Notes: generated by a model from the sequence alone, not told the origin. A stretch of 64,000 nucleotides of DNA from Bombyx mori (GCF_030269925.1 NC_085119.1:14853001-14917000); one strand, 5' to 3'. Positions 22,734 through 34,199 are shown, counted from the first letter of the stretch. Numbers and translations are program-made.

Positions 22734-23009
22734 AATTTCATAAGAATCAGTAAACATGAATTTCGTTCGTTGCGTGACATTAAAAACAAGTCTACATACG
22801 GATCTACTTCAATTTCCCTTGTTTTTTTTATGGCACGGGTGGGTGAACGAACTCATAGTGACGGCTTAGTGATTACCAAAACCTCTTACTCGTGGTAACC
22901 AAACTCTCTATGTATCTATGACTCAACTGTATTACAACGGCGATGCCCTTCAAGCTGAAATGGATGACCGAGTCGCGGCAAATATAAGTATAGCATTACA
23001 ATAACCTTA

Positions 23010-23240
23010 TTGATGGTAGTGCGTCTTACAGTTAGTGCGTCTTACGAGCCCTTACAGTTAGGTAACACCATCTTGCGTATTTTTGTCGTAAAGCAGTGTT
23101 TCGTCTTGAAGGGTGGTAACTTAGAACTCATGTCTCAAGGACGGTGGAGGAATTTTCGTTGTGGATATCGATCATCTTCGGTACCTATTTAACACCAAGC
23201 TGACTGGAAGCTCGTCCACTCATCTAAGCAACGGAAAAAA
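23010..23240 (+). mobile_element. Old, decayed Bm1 fragment
   Basis: TAAAGCAGTGTTTCGTCTTG, TGTCTCAAGGACGGTGG and CTCGTCCACTCATCTAAGCA mark the body and tail. A short duplication (TTACAGTTAGTGCGTCTTAC) occurs near its start. Confidence 0.55.
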
Positions 23241-24335
23241 AACAGTAAAATTTATAACCTCCTCCTTTTTTTTTAAGTCGGTAAAAAATGGCAACCAAAC
23301 TTTACCTTGCACAAAGATTTTCCTCGGAAACGAATTAAAACAGCACAGTTGGAAAACGTCCAGAAGCAGTGACCTCGCGAAATTCCACGTGACTCAACCC
23401 CTAAGGAGGGGGTTAATAGATTTCACTAATTAACCCGTCCTCTGAACCGAGTGATTGCGCGACTGTCCCGGGATAAAAGTGACAATTCGTTCGGTTTTTT
23501 ATGGTGGACAATACGCTTTGACTTAGAGCAGAGTTTGATTTCAATTTCTGGGTAAATACCCTGGAAAATTAAAATGAAAGAACGCTTGGTTACGTAGTTC
23601 ACTTTATTTTAATCTTACCTTATACAAGATCGAACGATTTTCAGTCGGAATAATATGAAAAGATCGGAATAATATCTAGTATAATAATGCACTGGAAGAT
23701 AAAGAAATAAATTTATGAAATATATTTTTCGATGACAAAAAGTTGCGTCGAAAATTTTCACTACTTTAATAATAATTATTTATTCCATAGTGGAGTGAAA
23801 GAGGTCACGGACCACTTGAGCTACTTCAAATAAGTTTTGAAAAGAAACTTTAGTGGACGGTAGCGATTTCATTTTGCCCATGTCAATGACGATGACCGGA
23901 ACTAGCTCCATTCACTCTCTAATCAACTCTCAATGCTATTGTACTATCAATTGTCAGTACTCCCTGACAAGTATTACGCTCATAACGTCAGCTTGGTGAG
24001 TTTCTCACGGAATTATCTTAGCAGATCATGGTTCCAATTCCAATTCCAATTGATCTCCTTATAAAACAGCTACTTTCTAGCAAATAAAGCCCATCAGTGG
24101 CATCATTAGATAATTCTACCCCTCCTGGCTGTGGTGATACAGGCTCACCTATCCTGGTTTAGCTGTGAAGGCCTCTAGGCCTCTAGTAATAATAAAATCC
24201 CAAAATATAATTAATAAAATGGTACATTTGCAACAATATTGTTCAAACTCCAATACCATGGTCTATTAACCTCATGGGTAAGAAGACAGTGGTCATTAGA
24301 CATTCATATAGGAACAAAACAATTATGTTGTACTG
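23241..24335. other. Anonymous sequence beside the R1-type LINE
   Basis: No coding or repeat feature that I can support. The LINE 3' junction is at roughly 24340, but no poly(A) or target duplication defines it. Confidence 0.35.
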
Positions 24336-24799
24336 TATCCATTGGGTCAGGGGGAAATCGCCGGACTTCCGCCCTACCCTGAGGATAGAGGGCGCGGCAT
24401 GTCGGAGTCGAACTGACTAAAACCTCCTGTCGCTCAACAACCCACGTCCGAACTTCGCATGAGACAGAACTCATGCAAAGGGGGGAAGGTGAAGCGTTTA
24501 GTGTGGAGCACATCTCTCCCATCACCCTCCCCCTCAGGACGCCGGACCGGTGGTGGTCGGCGCCACGACCACCAGCCCTCTCGGTCGGCAGGCTATCCGA
24601 AGCCCGCCTAGATGGCGCCGGTTAGAATGGTCTATCCTACGGAATACCCCGCTGGGTCAGAACCAGCGTGGGTTGAGGATAGCCGGCCTTCCATCACCCG
24701 GATGCTCATGCATAAAACGCGTGCAGAGCAGCTTGCACGTCGTCTTCTTAGGCCCCCTTCGCCGGTCCCCAGGCCGACATGTGAGGGGACCCGAAACAC

Positions 24800-27007
24800 T
24801 TAGAGGGCCAGGGCTTGGGCGATATCCGCCTCCCTGGCCCCCGCTCGACGGCGGCGGGCCTGTGCGTCTCTCACGCGCCCCGCCACCTCCTTCTGCGAGA
24901 TGGTGCACTCGCAGAAGTCGAGCATCGCCTTCCACGACTCGTCGTCACCGAGCATCGATGCCACAACACTCGGCAACGACAAGTCGTTTCCTATTTTTGC
25001 GACGAGGACACGGCGCCACCCCTCCCATGCGGGGCAGGCGACGAGCGTGTGCTCCGCCGTGTCCAAGTCGCAACCACAATGGTGGCACTCTGCCGTCGGC
25101 TCGGCTCCGATCCGGTGCAGGAACTCACCGAAGCAACCATGCCCAGTGAGCACCTGCGTGAGCCGGAAAGTGAGGCGTCCTCTGTCACGATTCACCCAGT
25201 TCACAATAACCGGGCGAATCGCCTCGACGGTCCTACGACCAGCCGAAGGATCGGCCAGCCGTCTAGACCATGACTCCAGTACGGACCGCCGAGATTGGGC
25301 CCTCCGCGCTCTGACCACACTGGGGCTGGGACGCGCCACGCCCCGTACACGAAGGTCAGCCCGCCACTGATAGTCAGCAGCGAGCGCCTCCGCCTCCAGG
25401 ACCCAAGGCGGCGTCCCAGCCAGTACACACGCCGCCTCGAAAGAGATGGTGCGATAACCACGGATGACCCTGACCGCGATGGTGCGTTGCGGCCGTTGCA
25501 GCAGCTTCGCTACCCCCACGGCCAGGGACTGGCCCCACACGGGCGCCCCGTATAGGGCCATTGATCGCACCACCCCTGTATAGAGACGGCGCGTCACCTG
25601 GTCAGGCCCCCCAACATTGGGAAGGAGCCGGCTTAACGCGCCGGCCACCCCCAACAAACGAGGGACCAGATTCTGAAAGTGAGCACGGAAGGTCCAACGA
25701 CTGTCTAGAATGAGGCCGAGGTACTTCAACTGCACCCCGACCCCGATACGGACGCCTCCAACCACGATATGGGCATCGACAGGTGGCACTCTCCGGGGCC
25801 TGTGGAACCACATGGCCTCGGATTTACTGAGCGCCACGTCGAGGCCCAATCTCCTGATTTTGCCGAAGACATGCGCCACCCCAGCCGTAGCAAGACGGGC
25901 AGACTCAGCAAAACTCCCCCCCCGGGCCACGACCAACGTGTCGTCTGCGTAACAGATTACGCTCAGGCCCGGGAGGAGGGCACCCCTCAGCACCCAGTCA
26001 TACCCGATATTCCACAAAAGAGGGCCGAGCACCGACCCCTGTGGAACACCGCGCACGACCGGGAACCGGTGCACGATCCCACCGTGTCCGGTACACGTGA
26101 CCGATCTGTCTTCCAAGTAGGAACCCACCAGCCGGCGAAGGTAGGGGGGCACTCCGTGTCGTTCCAGCGCCCCCCCTATCACGGACCAGGGCAGGGTGTT
26201 GAACGCATTGGCGATATCGAGTGACACCGCCAAAGCCACCCCACCCCCGGAAACGGCCTCATCCGAGAGGGCCCGCACGCGAAGGATCGCGTCTACCGTT
26301 GAGCGGCCCTCTCGGAAGCCATATTGCTCCGCCGACAGATCGGGTCCCACCCTGACCAGATGCTGGATGATGCGGGCTGCCAGAATGCGTTCCAGCAGCT
26401 TGCCCACCTCATCCAGCAACACGATGGGACGGTACCCGGCAGCAGTATCCGCCGGGCGCCCCTCCTTTCTCAACAGCACGAGTCTGCCCGTCCTCCACGA
26501 TGAAGGAAACCGTCCCGACTCGAGGCAGGAGTTGTAAAGCCTCAAGAGTCGGTCCCCCAGGGCACCAAGAGCCAAGGCCCAAACCCGGCCATGGACGCCG
26601 TCCGGGCCGGGTGCAGTGTCCTTCGCGCACATTTTGCGCACGGCCACACGGAGCTCCGCCCCCGTTATATGGGGCACCTCGGCAGGGACTTCGCCGTCGT
26701 ATTCCGGCGGCGCCGGAATACGACGGCGAGTCCATAGCGGGAGCGACAAATCCCTCCCGCTCCTGCGGGAACAGCGCCGAGACGATGTCCCGCAGCTGCT
26801 GAGACTGGAGACGCTCCGTGATCGGGGGGGCCCATGGGCGCATTTTATTGCGCACCATATGATAGGGCCGCCCCCACGGATCCTCATCCAGCGTCTCCAG
26901 GAGACCCTCCATGTGTTGATCCTTGGCTCTTCTGATGGCCAGCTGCAGTGCCCTCTGTGCGACGCGAAATGCGGCGTGCAGCCGGGCCTCTGCCGCCGCG
27001 AACGCAA
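24800..27007 (-). pseudogene. LINE ORF2 part 2: reverse transcriptase and C-terminal zinc knuckle
   Basis: The true RT portion starts at about 26710; upstream this frame is a shadow of the endonuclease part. RT motifs appear in order: KDTAPGPDGVHG, RPIVLLDEVGKLLERI, YGFREGRSTVDAI, AVSLDIANAFNTLPW (first catalytic Asp), GVPQGSVLGPLLW and CYADDTLVVA (the YADD box with the other two aspartates). Near the C-terminus is CHHCGCDLDTAEHTLVAC, the gag-like Cys/His motif of R1-clade ORF2 proteins. The catalytic residues are intact, so the frameshift and the 5' truncation, not point decay, disable this copy. The stop at 24800 is followed by the 3' UTR. Confidence 0.9.
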
Positions 27008-27998
27008 CTGGATCGTTGCGCCGCGGCAGGCGGCGGCGGCGATGCCTGGCGCACTCGCGCCTCGCCCGAACGCACTCTACGCGGAGTTGCGCAATTTCGG
27101 GCGACCACCAGTACGCCTGGCGATTAGGAAGTCGAGGGCCGATCCGGGGCATCGACACATCACAGATGCGACGCATCGTGTCCCGAAACCACCCTGCCTC
27201 GCCCTCGACCTCGACCGGGTGTGGACGCATGGGCGCCCACGCCGCCACTGTAGAGGCTTCCATCAGGAGCTCCTTATTCAGGCGCTTCAGTGCCCACTTG
27301 GGGAATGACCGGGACGCACCACGGGGGTGGTCCCCGAGGGCGTCCGCGACTGCGGAGCGGGCGGAGAGATCAAACCGAATATATCGGTGATCTGACAACG
27401 TCTCCGCCCCCTCCAAAACCCTCCAGTCGCGGATACGGCGCGCGATGGCCGGGCTCGCGAACGTAACGTCCACAATAGACTCGCCCTGCCACCGCACGCA
27501 CGTCGCAACCGACCCTCTATTCAACAAACAGAGGCCGGCCGCGTTCGCCCACCTCTCCAGTAGCCTACCACGAGCGTCCGAGCGGGGGGAGCCCCATGCG
27601 ATAGACTTCGCATTGAGGTCCCCCGCGAGAATCACTGGACGAGGAGCGAGGCGGCGAGCAATCGCCCCGATCTCGCCCAGGAAATGCCCGAACTCGACGG
27701 TAGGCCTGTTCGGAGAGAAGTACGCCCCGATCACGACGGTCCCTTCCAGCTGCACCGCGACGAACCCTTGACCCCTGGTCACCATCGCCAGGGGGGGGAT
27801 CGCCGCGTCTCTTCGTATGACTATGGCCGCCAGGCCGCCGTCGTCCCCAAACCAACAATCATTTGCTGGGGGAACGAAGTACGGCTCGGCGACCACAGCC
27901 ACATCTATGGACCACTCCGCCATGCTCTGAGACAGCATGTCCTGAGCTCTAGCGGAGTGGTTCAGGTTTCCTTGGAGGAAGCGATAGGGGCGGTCCAT
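26409..27998 (-). pseudogene. LINE ORF2 part 1: apurinic-type endonuclease
   Basis: Starts with ATG at 27998 in a TAATG overlap with ORF1. Residues 1-230 are an endonuclease/exonuclease/phosphatase domain: FLQGNLNHSARAQDML at the start (Asn in the first motif), AEPY around residue 38, LAGDLNAKSIAWGSP around residue 125, and SDHRYIRF (catalytic SDH) near residue 200. This enzyme nicks target DNA for priming. From about residue 420 the frame goes out of register: the downstream RT is in the +1 frame, and the frame read here ends in nonsense at 26409. The switch falls in the palindrome 26692-26728. Confidence 0.87.
26692..26728. repeat. 37-bp perfect palindrome (17-bp arms, 3-bp loop) at the ORF2 frameshift
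   Basis: 26692-26708 and 26712-26728 are exact reverse complements around GGC. On the minus strand it covers the point where the endonuclease frame gives way to the RT frame. GC-rich hairpins of this kind are prone to slippage, a plausible cause of the shift. Confidence 0.85.
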
Positions 27999-28981
27999 TA
28001 CTGTTGGACCACATCCATCGCCCCCTCCCCTTCACCGCTGCCCCCGCCCTCCGGCACCAGCGCCGCAGCGGGGATTACAGCGTTGGCCAGTGCTCCTCTG
28101 GCCAACCTTCTCTTTTGCCGGCGCTTCGATTTTCGGCGCCGGTTGCGTTCGGTATTATTACCGGACGGGAAACACGCCTTGCCTCCCGCCTGGTGGTTTG
28201 CCCTGCGTCCGGCTGCAGCGCACAGAGCGCAATGCGGGGCGGCCGTGCAGGACGCAGCTTTATGGCCCGGCTGGCCGCAGCGGAAACACAAACCGCTGCG
28301 GTCAACCGAGCTGGTGCACCTAGCGAGTCCGTGCCCCGTGCTGAAGCACCGGAGGCATCGCCAGGCACGTGATTCTTGGAGACGCACGTGGGCCGCTATC
28401 CAGCCCACGCGTAGTCTCCCTGGATCCCCCGTCGATCTTCCCGGTGGAGGAGTGGCCAAGGAAGTGGCCGCCTCCACAGGGCAGCGCGCCCACGCTGACC
28501 TGGCCCCGGAGTACCCTGAGCGAAGTTCGCCTACGGTCACGCTCTCTGGGGCACATCTCCCCTGGGCCGCTATCGCAGCTGCCACCTCCTCCTTGGTGGC
28601 GCAGTCGTCCAGGCCGGTGATCCTAATCTCGGCCATCCTCACCGGCCTGTGCACGCGCACCTCTTCTTCCGGCAACGCCACGCGGAGCGTCGCCACTAGT
28701 TTGTCCGCGATGCCAGAACTATCGGCACCGGGACACTCCAATAGCTTCGCCCCATTGGCTGTGTGCCGGAAGCGGAGGCCCTCCTCTGCTCCGATTTCTT
28801 CCAAGCTTACGGCCGCGCGCGCCCGGGCCATAACCTCATTATACGTGAGGCCCTTTTCGATGGCGGCCGGCAGCAACGTCACTACAACGGCAGCCGACCC
28901 CGCTGCGCGCGGCTTCTTCTTGTTTTTGGTCTTGCTAGCGGCCGGTGCTCGACCCTCGCGGGGAGCAGTCCTATCAAATGG
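27998..28981 (-). pseudogene. LINE ORF1 (Gag-like), N-terminus missing
   Basis: About 327 codons remain without an initiator ATG; the frame is open upstream to the truncation point. The N-terminal part is basic (KTKNKKKPR). Near the C-terminus are two perfect CCHC zinc knuckles, CLRCFSTGHGLARC and CFRCGQPGHKAASC, and a third looser one starting CALC. Three adjacent knuckles are the R1-clade ORF1 pattern for binding element RNA. ORF1 ends MDVVQQ-stop with TAA at 28000-27998, and the last A is also the first base of the ORF2 ATG. The N-terminal half usual for the family is lost. Confidence 0.85.
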
Positions 28982-28985
28982 CTAC

Positions 28986-29940
28986 AAATTATAATTTTAC
29001 GACAAAAAAATACCCCTAGCCCGAGTTTATCAAACAATTTTTAACAGAGGTTGACTAAAACTAAGCCAACGAGGGTGCAAAAATCCAGTGCTATGTAAAG
29101 TTGTATTTAGTTAATTTGTAAAAATAAACGGCGCATTATGTGTTAAACATAAATGCTTTCTGAAGTTTAATGCATTTGTAGCACTATTTTCATGCGATGT
29201 GCTAAGCAGCCAAAATGGCCTTATTTTGTAATTTCTCAATTTTAAAAAAACACAGCAAGGGAACGTGACATTTCTTGCGTTGGTCATATTCGTTTGTACT
29301 ACTAGTCTTTTAATTTAAGCAGTGCTAGAATACTTCATAAAAAAAGGCGTGATTCTACATCTATCCAATTTTGAGCACAGTGTCTTCGGTAAGGGTTGCT
29401 GAAAATTGATTTTATGTTAAATAAAATGCTCTATGACAGGTACCTTTTTGATAACCTTTTTTTTGGCTGGGCTTCGATTCCCCTACTAGATCCAGGTGCT
29501 GTAGGAAAGCGGGGGGCTTGGTGCACTGTGATACCCATACCCAGATACCCACTAAATGGCTTCCATGCAATTTCATCTGAAAAGCGATCCTCGTCCAGAG
29601 AGAAAGCGGCAACGATCAACATTATAACCGAACGCACTGTAACCCGACTCTATGTTTAATTTCAACTCTGTTGCGCGTTAAAGTTTCGCTAACATGCCCC
29701 ACGGTCTATCCAGTTGCCCTGAACTGTCACCAAGAAGCACATGGAGTTGGCTAGAAGCATTCCTCTGACCCCTGAGTTGATGATCATGGATCGGTTCGCA
29801 GAGAAAAGAGCTATCTCTCTTACACTCCCTTGACTCTTCCTGGGAGCTTGTAGACTTGTGAAAGTTGACCATCGCCTTTTGAGATTCGTCGCCCTTAAGA
29901 TTTGGCAGCGATTAATGACATCTTATTTCAGCGACAAAGA
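28986..29940. other. Unassigned sequence including a GC-richer island
   Basis: 29480-29890 is noticeably richer in GC than the flanks and holds overlapping short minus-strand frames (29431-29637, 29678-29872) with no domain or splice signals that I recognise. It may be a fragment of an unidentified element or a processed copy. Confidence 0.35.
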
Positions 29941-29944
29941 TGGT

Positions 29945-30188
29945 TTTTTTTTATAGCTTAGATGTGTGGACGAGCTCACAGCCCATCTGGTGTTAAGTGG
30001 TTACTGGAGCCCATAGACATCTACAACGTAAATGCGCCACCCACCCTGAGATATAGTTCTAAGGTCTCGGTATAGTCACAACGGCTGCCCTACCCTTCAA
30101 ACCGAAACGCATTACTGCTTCACGGCAGAAATAGGCAGGGCGGTGGTACCTACCCGTGCGGACTCACAAGAGGTCCTACCACCAGTAA
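29945..30188 (-). mobile_element. Bm1 SINE, 5' truncated
   Basis: T-run, TATAGCTTAGATGTGTGG, then the full 3' body to GAGGTCCTACCACCAGTAA. Well conserved. Confidence 0.92.
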
Positions 30189-30189
30189 A

Positions 30190-30845
30190 AGTCTGTTCCT
30201 CCCGATTGGAGCTAGTTGCGACAATATGCTCCGCCATATCTTGTTCTTAGCTATTTTCTACCAAACCCGAAGCGGTTGTGGAAGTCACGTCTTGGAGTGA
30301 TTGTAGATCTTTAACCTGCAACTCAGGCTCTTAACGGTAGTGCTTTACCAGATTAATAGATTAGCAGTAGCGGCAGTAGATTGCTAGCTTATTGCCAGTG
30401 TCACAAATCTTATCGCAAGGGAAGTTCGACGGGTCTTGCCCTCATTATTTATTTCACGACCTACTTCAAAAACTTTACGACTACCAGCTTTCCAATAGAA
30501 AACTCCACGTTATGTACATTACGGCCTCGCTACCCAAAAACTAGTTTTGGAGTTGAATGTGAAGTTCTAAAATTTTTGATTGGTCAAATTTGTTTTTGTC
30601 GAATTAAAAAAAAAATTGCTGTTTATATTTTTAGCTTGCCACGTCCACAACACGAGCTAAAATCTCATTCAAATGTAGTCACTATGCAACAAAGTACAGG
30701 CATAAATATTTATTGACTTGATGATTTAATGTTTCAAAATGTGTTTGATGTAGTAATTTCAAATGCACATTCTCTTGCATGAGAATTGTGTACGATTACA
30801 GTGAGTCAAAATACTGAGTTGCTATTAAGTTTTACACTAACCACA
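30190..30845. other. Anonymous sequence
   Basis: Holds an open frame at 30381-30716 (111 codons, plus strand) with no recognisable domain and no sign of codon bias. I do not call it a gene. Confidence 0.35.
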
Positions 30846-30847
30846 GT

Positions 30848-30984
30848 TTTTTTTTATTGCTTGGAACGATGGACGAGCTCACAGCCCACCTGGTGTTGAG
30901 CGGTTACTGGAGCCCATAGACATCTACAACGTAAATGTGCCACCCACCTCGAGATATAAGTTCTAAGGTCTCAGTATAGTTTCT
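30848..30984 (-). mobile_element. Bm1 SINE 3' fragment
   Basis: TTTTTATTGCTTGGAACGATGG to AAGGTCTCAGTATAGTTT. Confidence 0.9.
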
Positions 30985-31317
30985 CTTGAAAATGTCGGTA
31001 ATTTAATTCTTTAAAGACATCGTTTAAAAAAACTAAGCTTACATACGGGGCGTAATTCGAAAACATTTGTAAATTCGGGGTATGACGATCGACGCGTGTG
31101 AATGTTATACATAATTATATTTTTTTCTTAAATTTAGTGGTGATATTAATTTGGTGGAGTCTATACTCTTGAAATTATTTAATATCAAGTAAAGCTAATA
31201 GCAAAATATCTAAAAGCAAGTAGACCTAATCTGGCTTTTTAGCATAAAAAATTCGTAAATGCATACACTGCTACCGAATAACGGAATAATCACTAATTAA
31301 TGTTTAAAAAACTTCAG

Positions 31318-31462
31318 ATGGCTGTAACTATACTTGAGACCTTAGAACTTTTATCTCAAAGTGGGTTGTGTCCATTTACGTTGTGGATGTCTATGGGCTC
31401 CAGTAACCACTTAACACCAGGTGGGCTGTGAGCTCGTCCACCCATCTAAGGAATAAAAAAAA
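31318..31462 (+). mobile_element. Bm1 SINE 3' fragment
   Basis: GGCTGTAACTATACTTGAGA through CATCTAAGGAATAAAAAAAA. The tail hexamer context is changed (GGAATAAA). Confidence 0.9.
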
Positions 31463-32056
31463 ACAAAAGAAAAAGATGAAATAAGTGTTATTTAGATACT
31501 ATTTAATGAATAATTCCTTCTTTGAATTGCGGAAACTTAATACCCCTTAATAATTCTTTGCTCTTTGATTGACTTCTGAATAGGGATGAAGGAAAATTTC
31601 TGGAACTGGTTTTAATAAACACGAAGAGCACCGAAACATTGATTAAGGAAAAATAAACCTATTAAAACTTTTTTTGAGCTTTTCGTTATTTTGAAAAAAG
31701 TCGTAGTTTGTTATTATTCTTGTTCGCATCGAAGACGAACTTCCGTTATGTTTTCATTGGAACTTATGTTTACTTGCTCAAATTCTCTTAACGTTTGTCG
31801 AACGCTTTTGAATAATGGATTTAGCTTCGCGAATGGCGCGCGGTGGCAAGCAGGCTGGCCTCATGATTGACGGGTTAGACCGTGGATGTTATTGGAAGCG
31901 GAGCGGGGATTCAGAATTGATTTATCCGAACCTTTTTGTAATTTATTTTTCAATAACGCCTGCTTTCTTAATATTGAGTATGTTTCAGTTTCAAAGGGTA
32001 GACTAGCTCAAGACCTATCTGATATAATGCGGCTACCGCAGCCCATAACATCGTAT

Positions 32057-32215
32057 TCTTTAGCAGAGTATACAGCCCGTCTGATGGTGAGTGGTTACCG
32101 TCACCCATGGATTTCAGCAATGCCAGGGGCAGAGCCAAGCCATTACCTATCATTAAGTACTCTCTACAAGCCTCGTTTGAAAATGGACATGTCATAGCGC
32201 TCGAGAAACACCGTA
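32057..32215 (-). mobile_element. LINE tail (family E) with the last coding residues
   Basis: CTGATGGTGAGTGGTTACCG and CAGGGGCAGAGCCAAGCC are the 3' UTR in reverse. TACAAGCCTCGTTTGAAAA and GACATGTCATAGCGCTCG are the complement of the coding end seen at 18560-18610. The poly(A) end is lost. Confidence 0.7.
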
Positions 32216-32219
32216 GAGG

Positions 32220-33020
32220 CGAGAGTCATTCCAAAGCTCAAAATATCTCTGTGGATGAACGCAATGGCTCTAGGTAATATGGATGAACTTTACTCCTACT
32301 ACTACTGACTTTAGACGCGATTAAGATAGAGGCTTATCATATAATGTTACTTTACGTGTTACAGTATAGCAGGAACATATAGTTTTAATGACCTACAATA
32401 TTTCCATACAAATAATTGTTAAAGATATCAATGTATTAAAAAACCGAAAGAAGTATAAACATTACAAGCTCGTGTTTGAATGGCAATAGAAATAGCCGTG
32501 AGGATTGTACCAATTGGTTAGGATTCATTATTCGAATTAATTTCAATATTATCAAACCGTCTACTTCAATTTAAAAATACTAATGTAACAATACTATGTT
32601 TTGATTTCCTGCCCGCACCTAACTCGCTCCTCTTATGCACTAACCCATTAGTCTAACAAAGGGTAAGTTCTAATAATTGACCCCGGACCTCGTTCTCGTG
32701 ATTAATGAAAAAAGCGAGTTTAATTATGAATTGTACAAAAGTGGCCTATTCCCGGACTGGACGGGAAATAAGTTCCCGAATTTTACGATCGAGACTTTAT
32801 GCCTTTTGATATTCAAGTATTCGCTTCAGAATCTGGGGAAGCGTATAGAATCGATATTGCAGACGGCTCGCTTTGAGAATCGTTTTTGCTAGACCTTAAC
32901 TAGCACCAATGGATTTCTTCTGATGGATATCTTGTATAGTGTATATTTAAACAAAAAAACATCGCCGCATAAACATAAAATACATTCAGCACGCGTTGTG
33001 ATTAAATATTTTTATTTTAT
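32220..33020. other. Anonymous sequence
   Basis: The frame 32677-32892 (71 codons) shows no domain. No repeat is identified. Confidence 0.35.
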
Positions 33021-33025
33021 TTTAA

Positions 33026-33248
33026 ATTTGGTAGGACCTTTTGTGAGTCCGCAGGGGTAGATACCAACCACCCCGTCTATTTCTGCCATGAGGCAGTAAT
33101 GTGCTTCGGTTTGAAGACTGGGACAGCCGTTGTAACTATACTGAGACCTTAGAACTTATATCTCAAGGAGGATGGCGCATTTACATTGTAGATGTCTATG
33201 GGCTCCGGTAACCATTTAACACCAGGTGATCTATGAACTCGTCCGATA
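33026..33248 (+). mobile_element. Bm1 SINE, 5' truncated, tail lost
   Basis: TTGGTAGGACCTTTTGTGAG to CTCGTCCGATAATC, where a second, opposite Bm1 begins. It is more diverged than its partner. Confidence 0.8.
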
Positions 33249-33390
33249 ATCTTTTTTTTTTTATTGCTTAGACGGGTGGACGAGCTCACAGCCCACCTGG
33301 TGTTAAGTGGTTACTGGAGCCCATAGACATCCACAACGTAAATGTGCCACCCACCTTGAGATAAGTTCTAACGTCTATGCAATAAAAAAA
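33249..33390 (-). mobile_element. Bm1 SINE 3' fragment, opposed to the preceding copy
   Basis: Runs from TTTTTTTTTTATTGCTTAGA to GAGATAAGTTCTAACGTC, then GCAATAAAAAAAAA. The second A-rich end at 33376-33388 is probably the displaced tail of the older 33026 copy, meaning that this SINE inserted into that tail. Confidence 0.75.
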
Positions 33391-33775
33391 AAATGGACTA
33401 TCCTCACTTGCAATTAAAACTGCTTGTACCTCACGTGCACTTCATTCACTAAAAATACCTTAGTCGTCTGTGACCTCAAATACAGTACAGCATTAGAAAG
33501 GTTTTGAAATAATACTTCACGGCCTTTAGGACTTATCTTTACGATGCGCGAAAATCGAAAACAATTTTATTTTATGCATTTTACGTCAATAGAGCTATGC
33601 CGGAAGCTTTGCACGAAGAATCACAACTGTACAAAGGTTCAAAAAAATCAAATAAACGAAGAGTAAACGCATATAATGCGAACAAAACAACAAAACTATA
33701 ACTTCGATCTATCTAAATAATAATTGTTTAATCTATTAAATTCATATTAAAAATATATTATAATACTAGCGAACC

Positions 33776-34196
33776 GCCCTCGCTTCGCTTCGGAAACTAA
33801 TTTATTATTGACTTCTCCACTATTTAATGGATGCTATTATACATATAAACCTTCCTCTGTTAAACCGTTGCGTAGTTTTAAAGATTTAAGCATACATAGG
33901 GACGGATATTTTTTTATTGCTTAGGTGGATGGACTAGCTCACAGCCCACTTGGTGTTAAGTGGTTACTGGAGCGCATATACATCTACACCGTAAATGCGC
34001 CACCCACCTCGAGATATAAGTTCTAAGGTCTCAGTATAGTTACAACGGCTGCCCCACCCTTCAAACCGAAACGCATTACTGCTTCACGGCGGAAATAGAC
34101 GGGGTGATGGTACCTACCCGTGCGGACTCCCAAGAGGTCCTACCACCAGTGAAAATAGGGACAGAGAAAGCGACTTTGTTTTATACTATGTAGTGA
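33776..34196 (-). mobile_element. Helitron-like element (family C) split by a Bm1
   Basis: In the minus sense it starts TCACTACATAGTATAAAAC at 34196 and ends GGCGGTTCGCTAG|T at 33776. The internal sequence is interrupted at 33908-34151 by a SINE. ATAGGGAC occurs on both sides of that insertion, a likely target duplication. Confidence 0.6.
33908..34151 (-). mobile_element. Bm1 SINE nested in a Helitron-like element
   Basis: TTTTTTATTGCTTAGGTGGATG through GAGGTCCTACCACCAG. Younger than the element that holds it. Confidence 0.9.
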
Positions 34197-34199
34197 AGT

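Larger units (their letters stand above)
24340..28985 (-). mobile_element. 5'-truncated R1-clade non-LTR retrotransposon
   Basis: A strikingly GC-rich block on the minus strand in AT-rich surroundings. In transcription order it has a partial ORF1 with zinc knuckles, an overlapping ORF2 (AP-type endonuclease, then reverse transcriptase and a C-terminal zinc knuckle) and a ~450-bp 3' UTR ending near 24340 without poly(A), as R1-clade elements often do. The 5' end is cut inside ORF1: the frame runs open to a stop at 28982-28984 with no start codon. ORF2 is frameshifted near 26700. Both defects say that this copy is dead. Similarity in layout to silkworm R1, TRAS and SART elements is clear; the exact family needs a database comparison. 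Confidence 0.88.

Noticed and set aside
24550..25370. Several plus-strand frames of 150-200 codons
   Set aside because: Antisense to the LINE RT and 3' UTR in high-GC sequence, where long spurious frames are expected.
27684..28994. 436-codon plus-strand open frame
   Set aside because: Antisense shadow of the GC-rich LINE ORF1/ORF2; the minus strand carries all recognisable motifs (zinc knuckles, endonuclease, RT).
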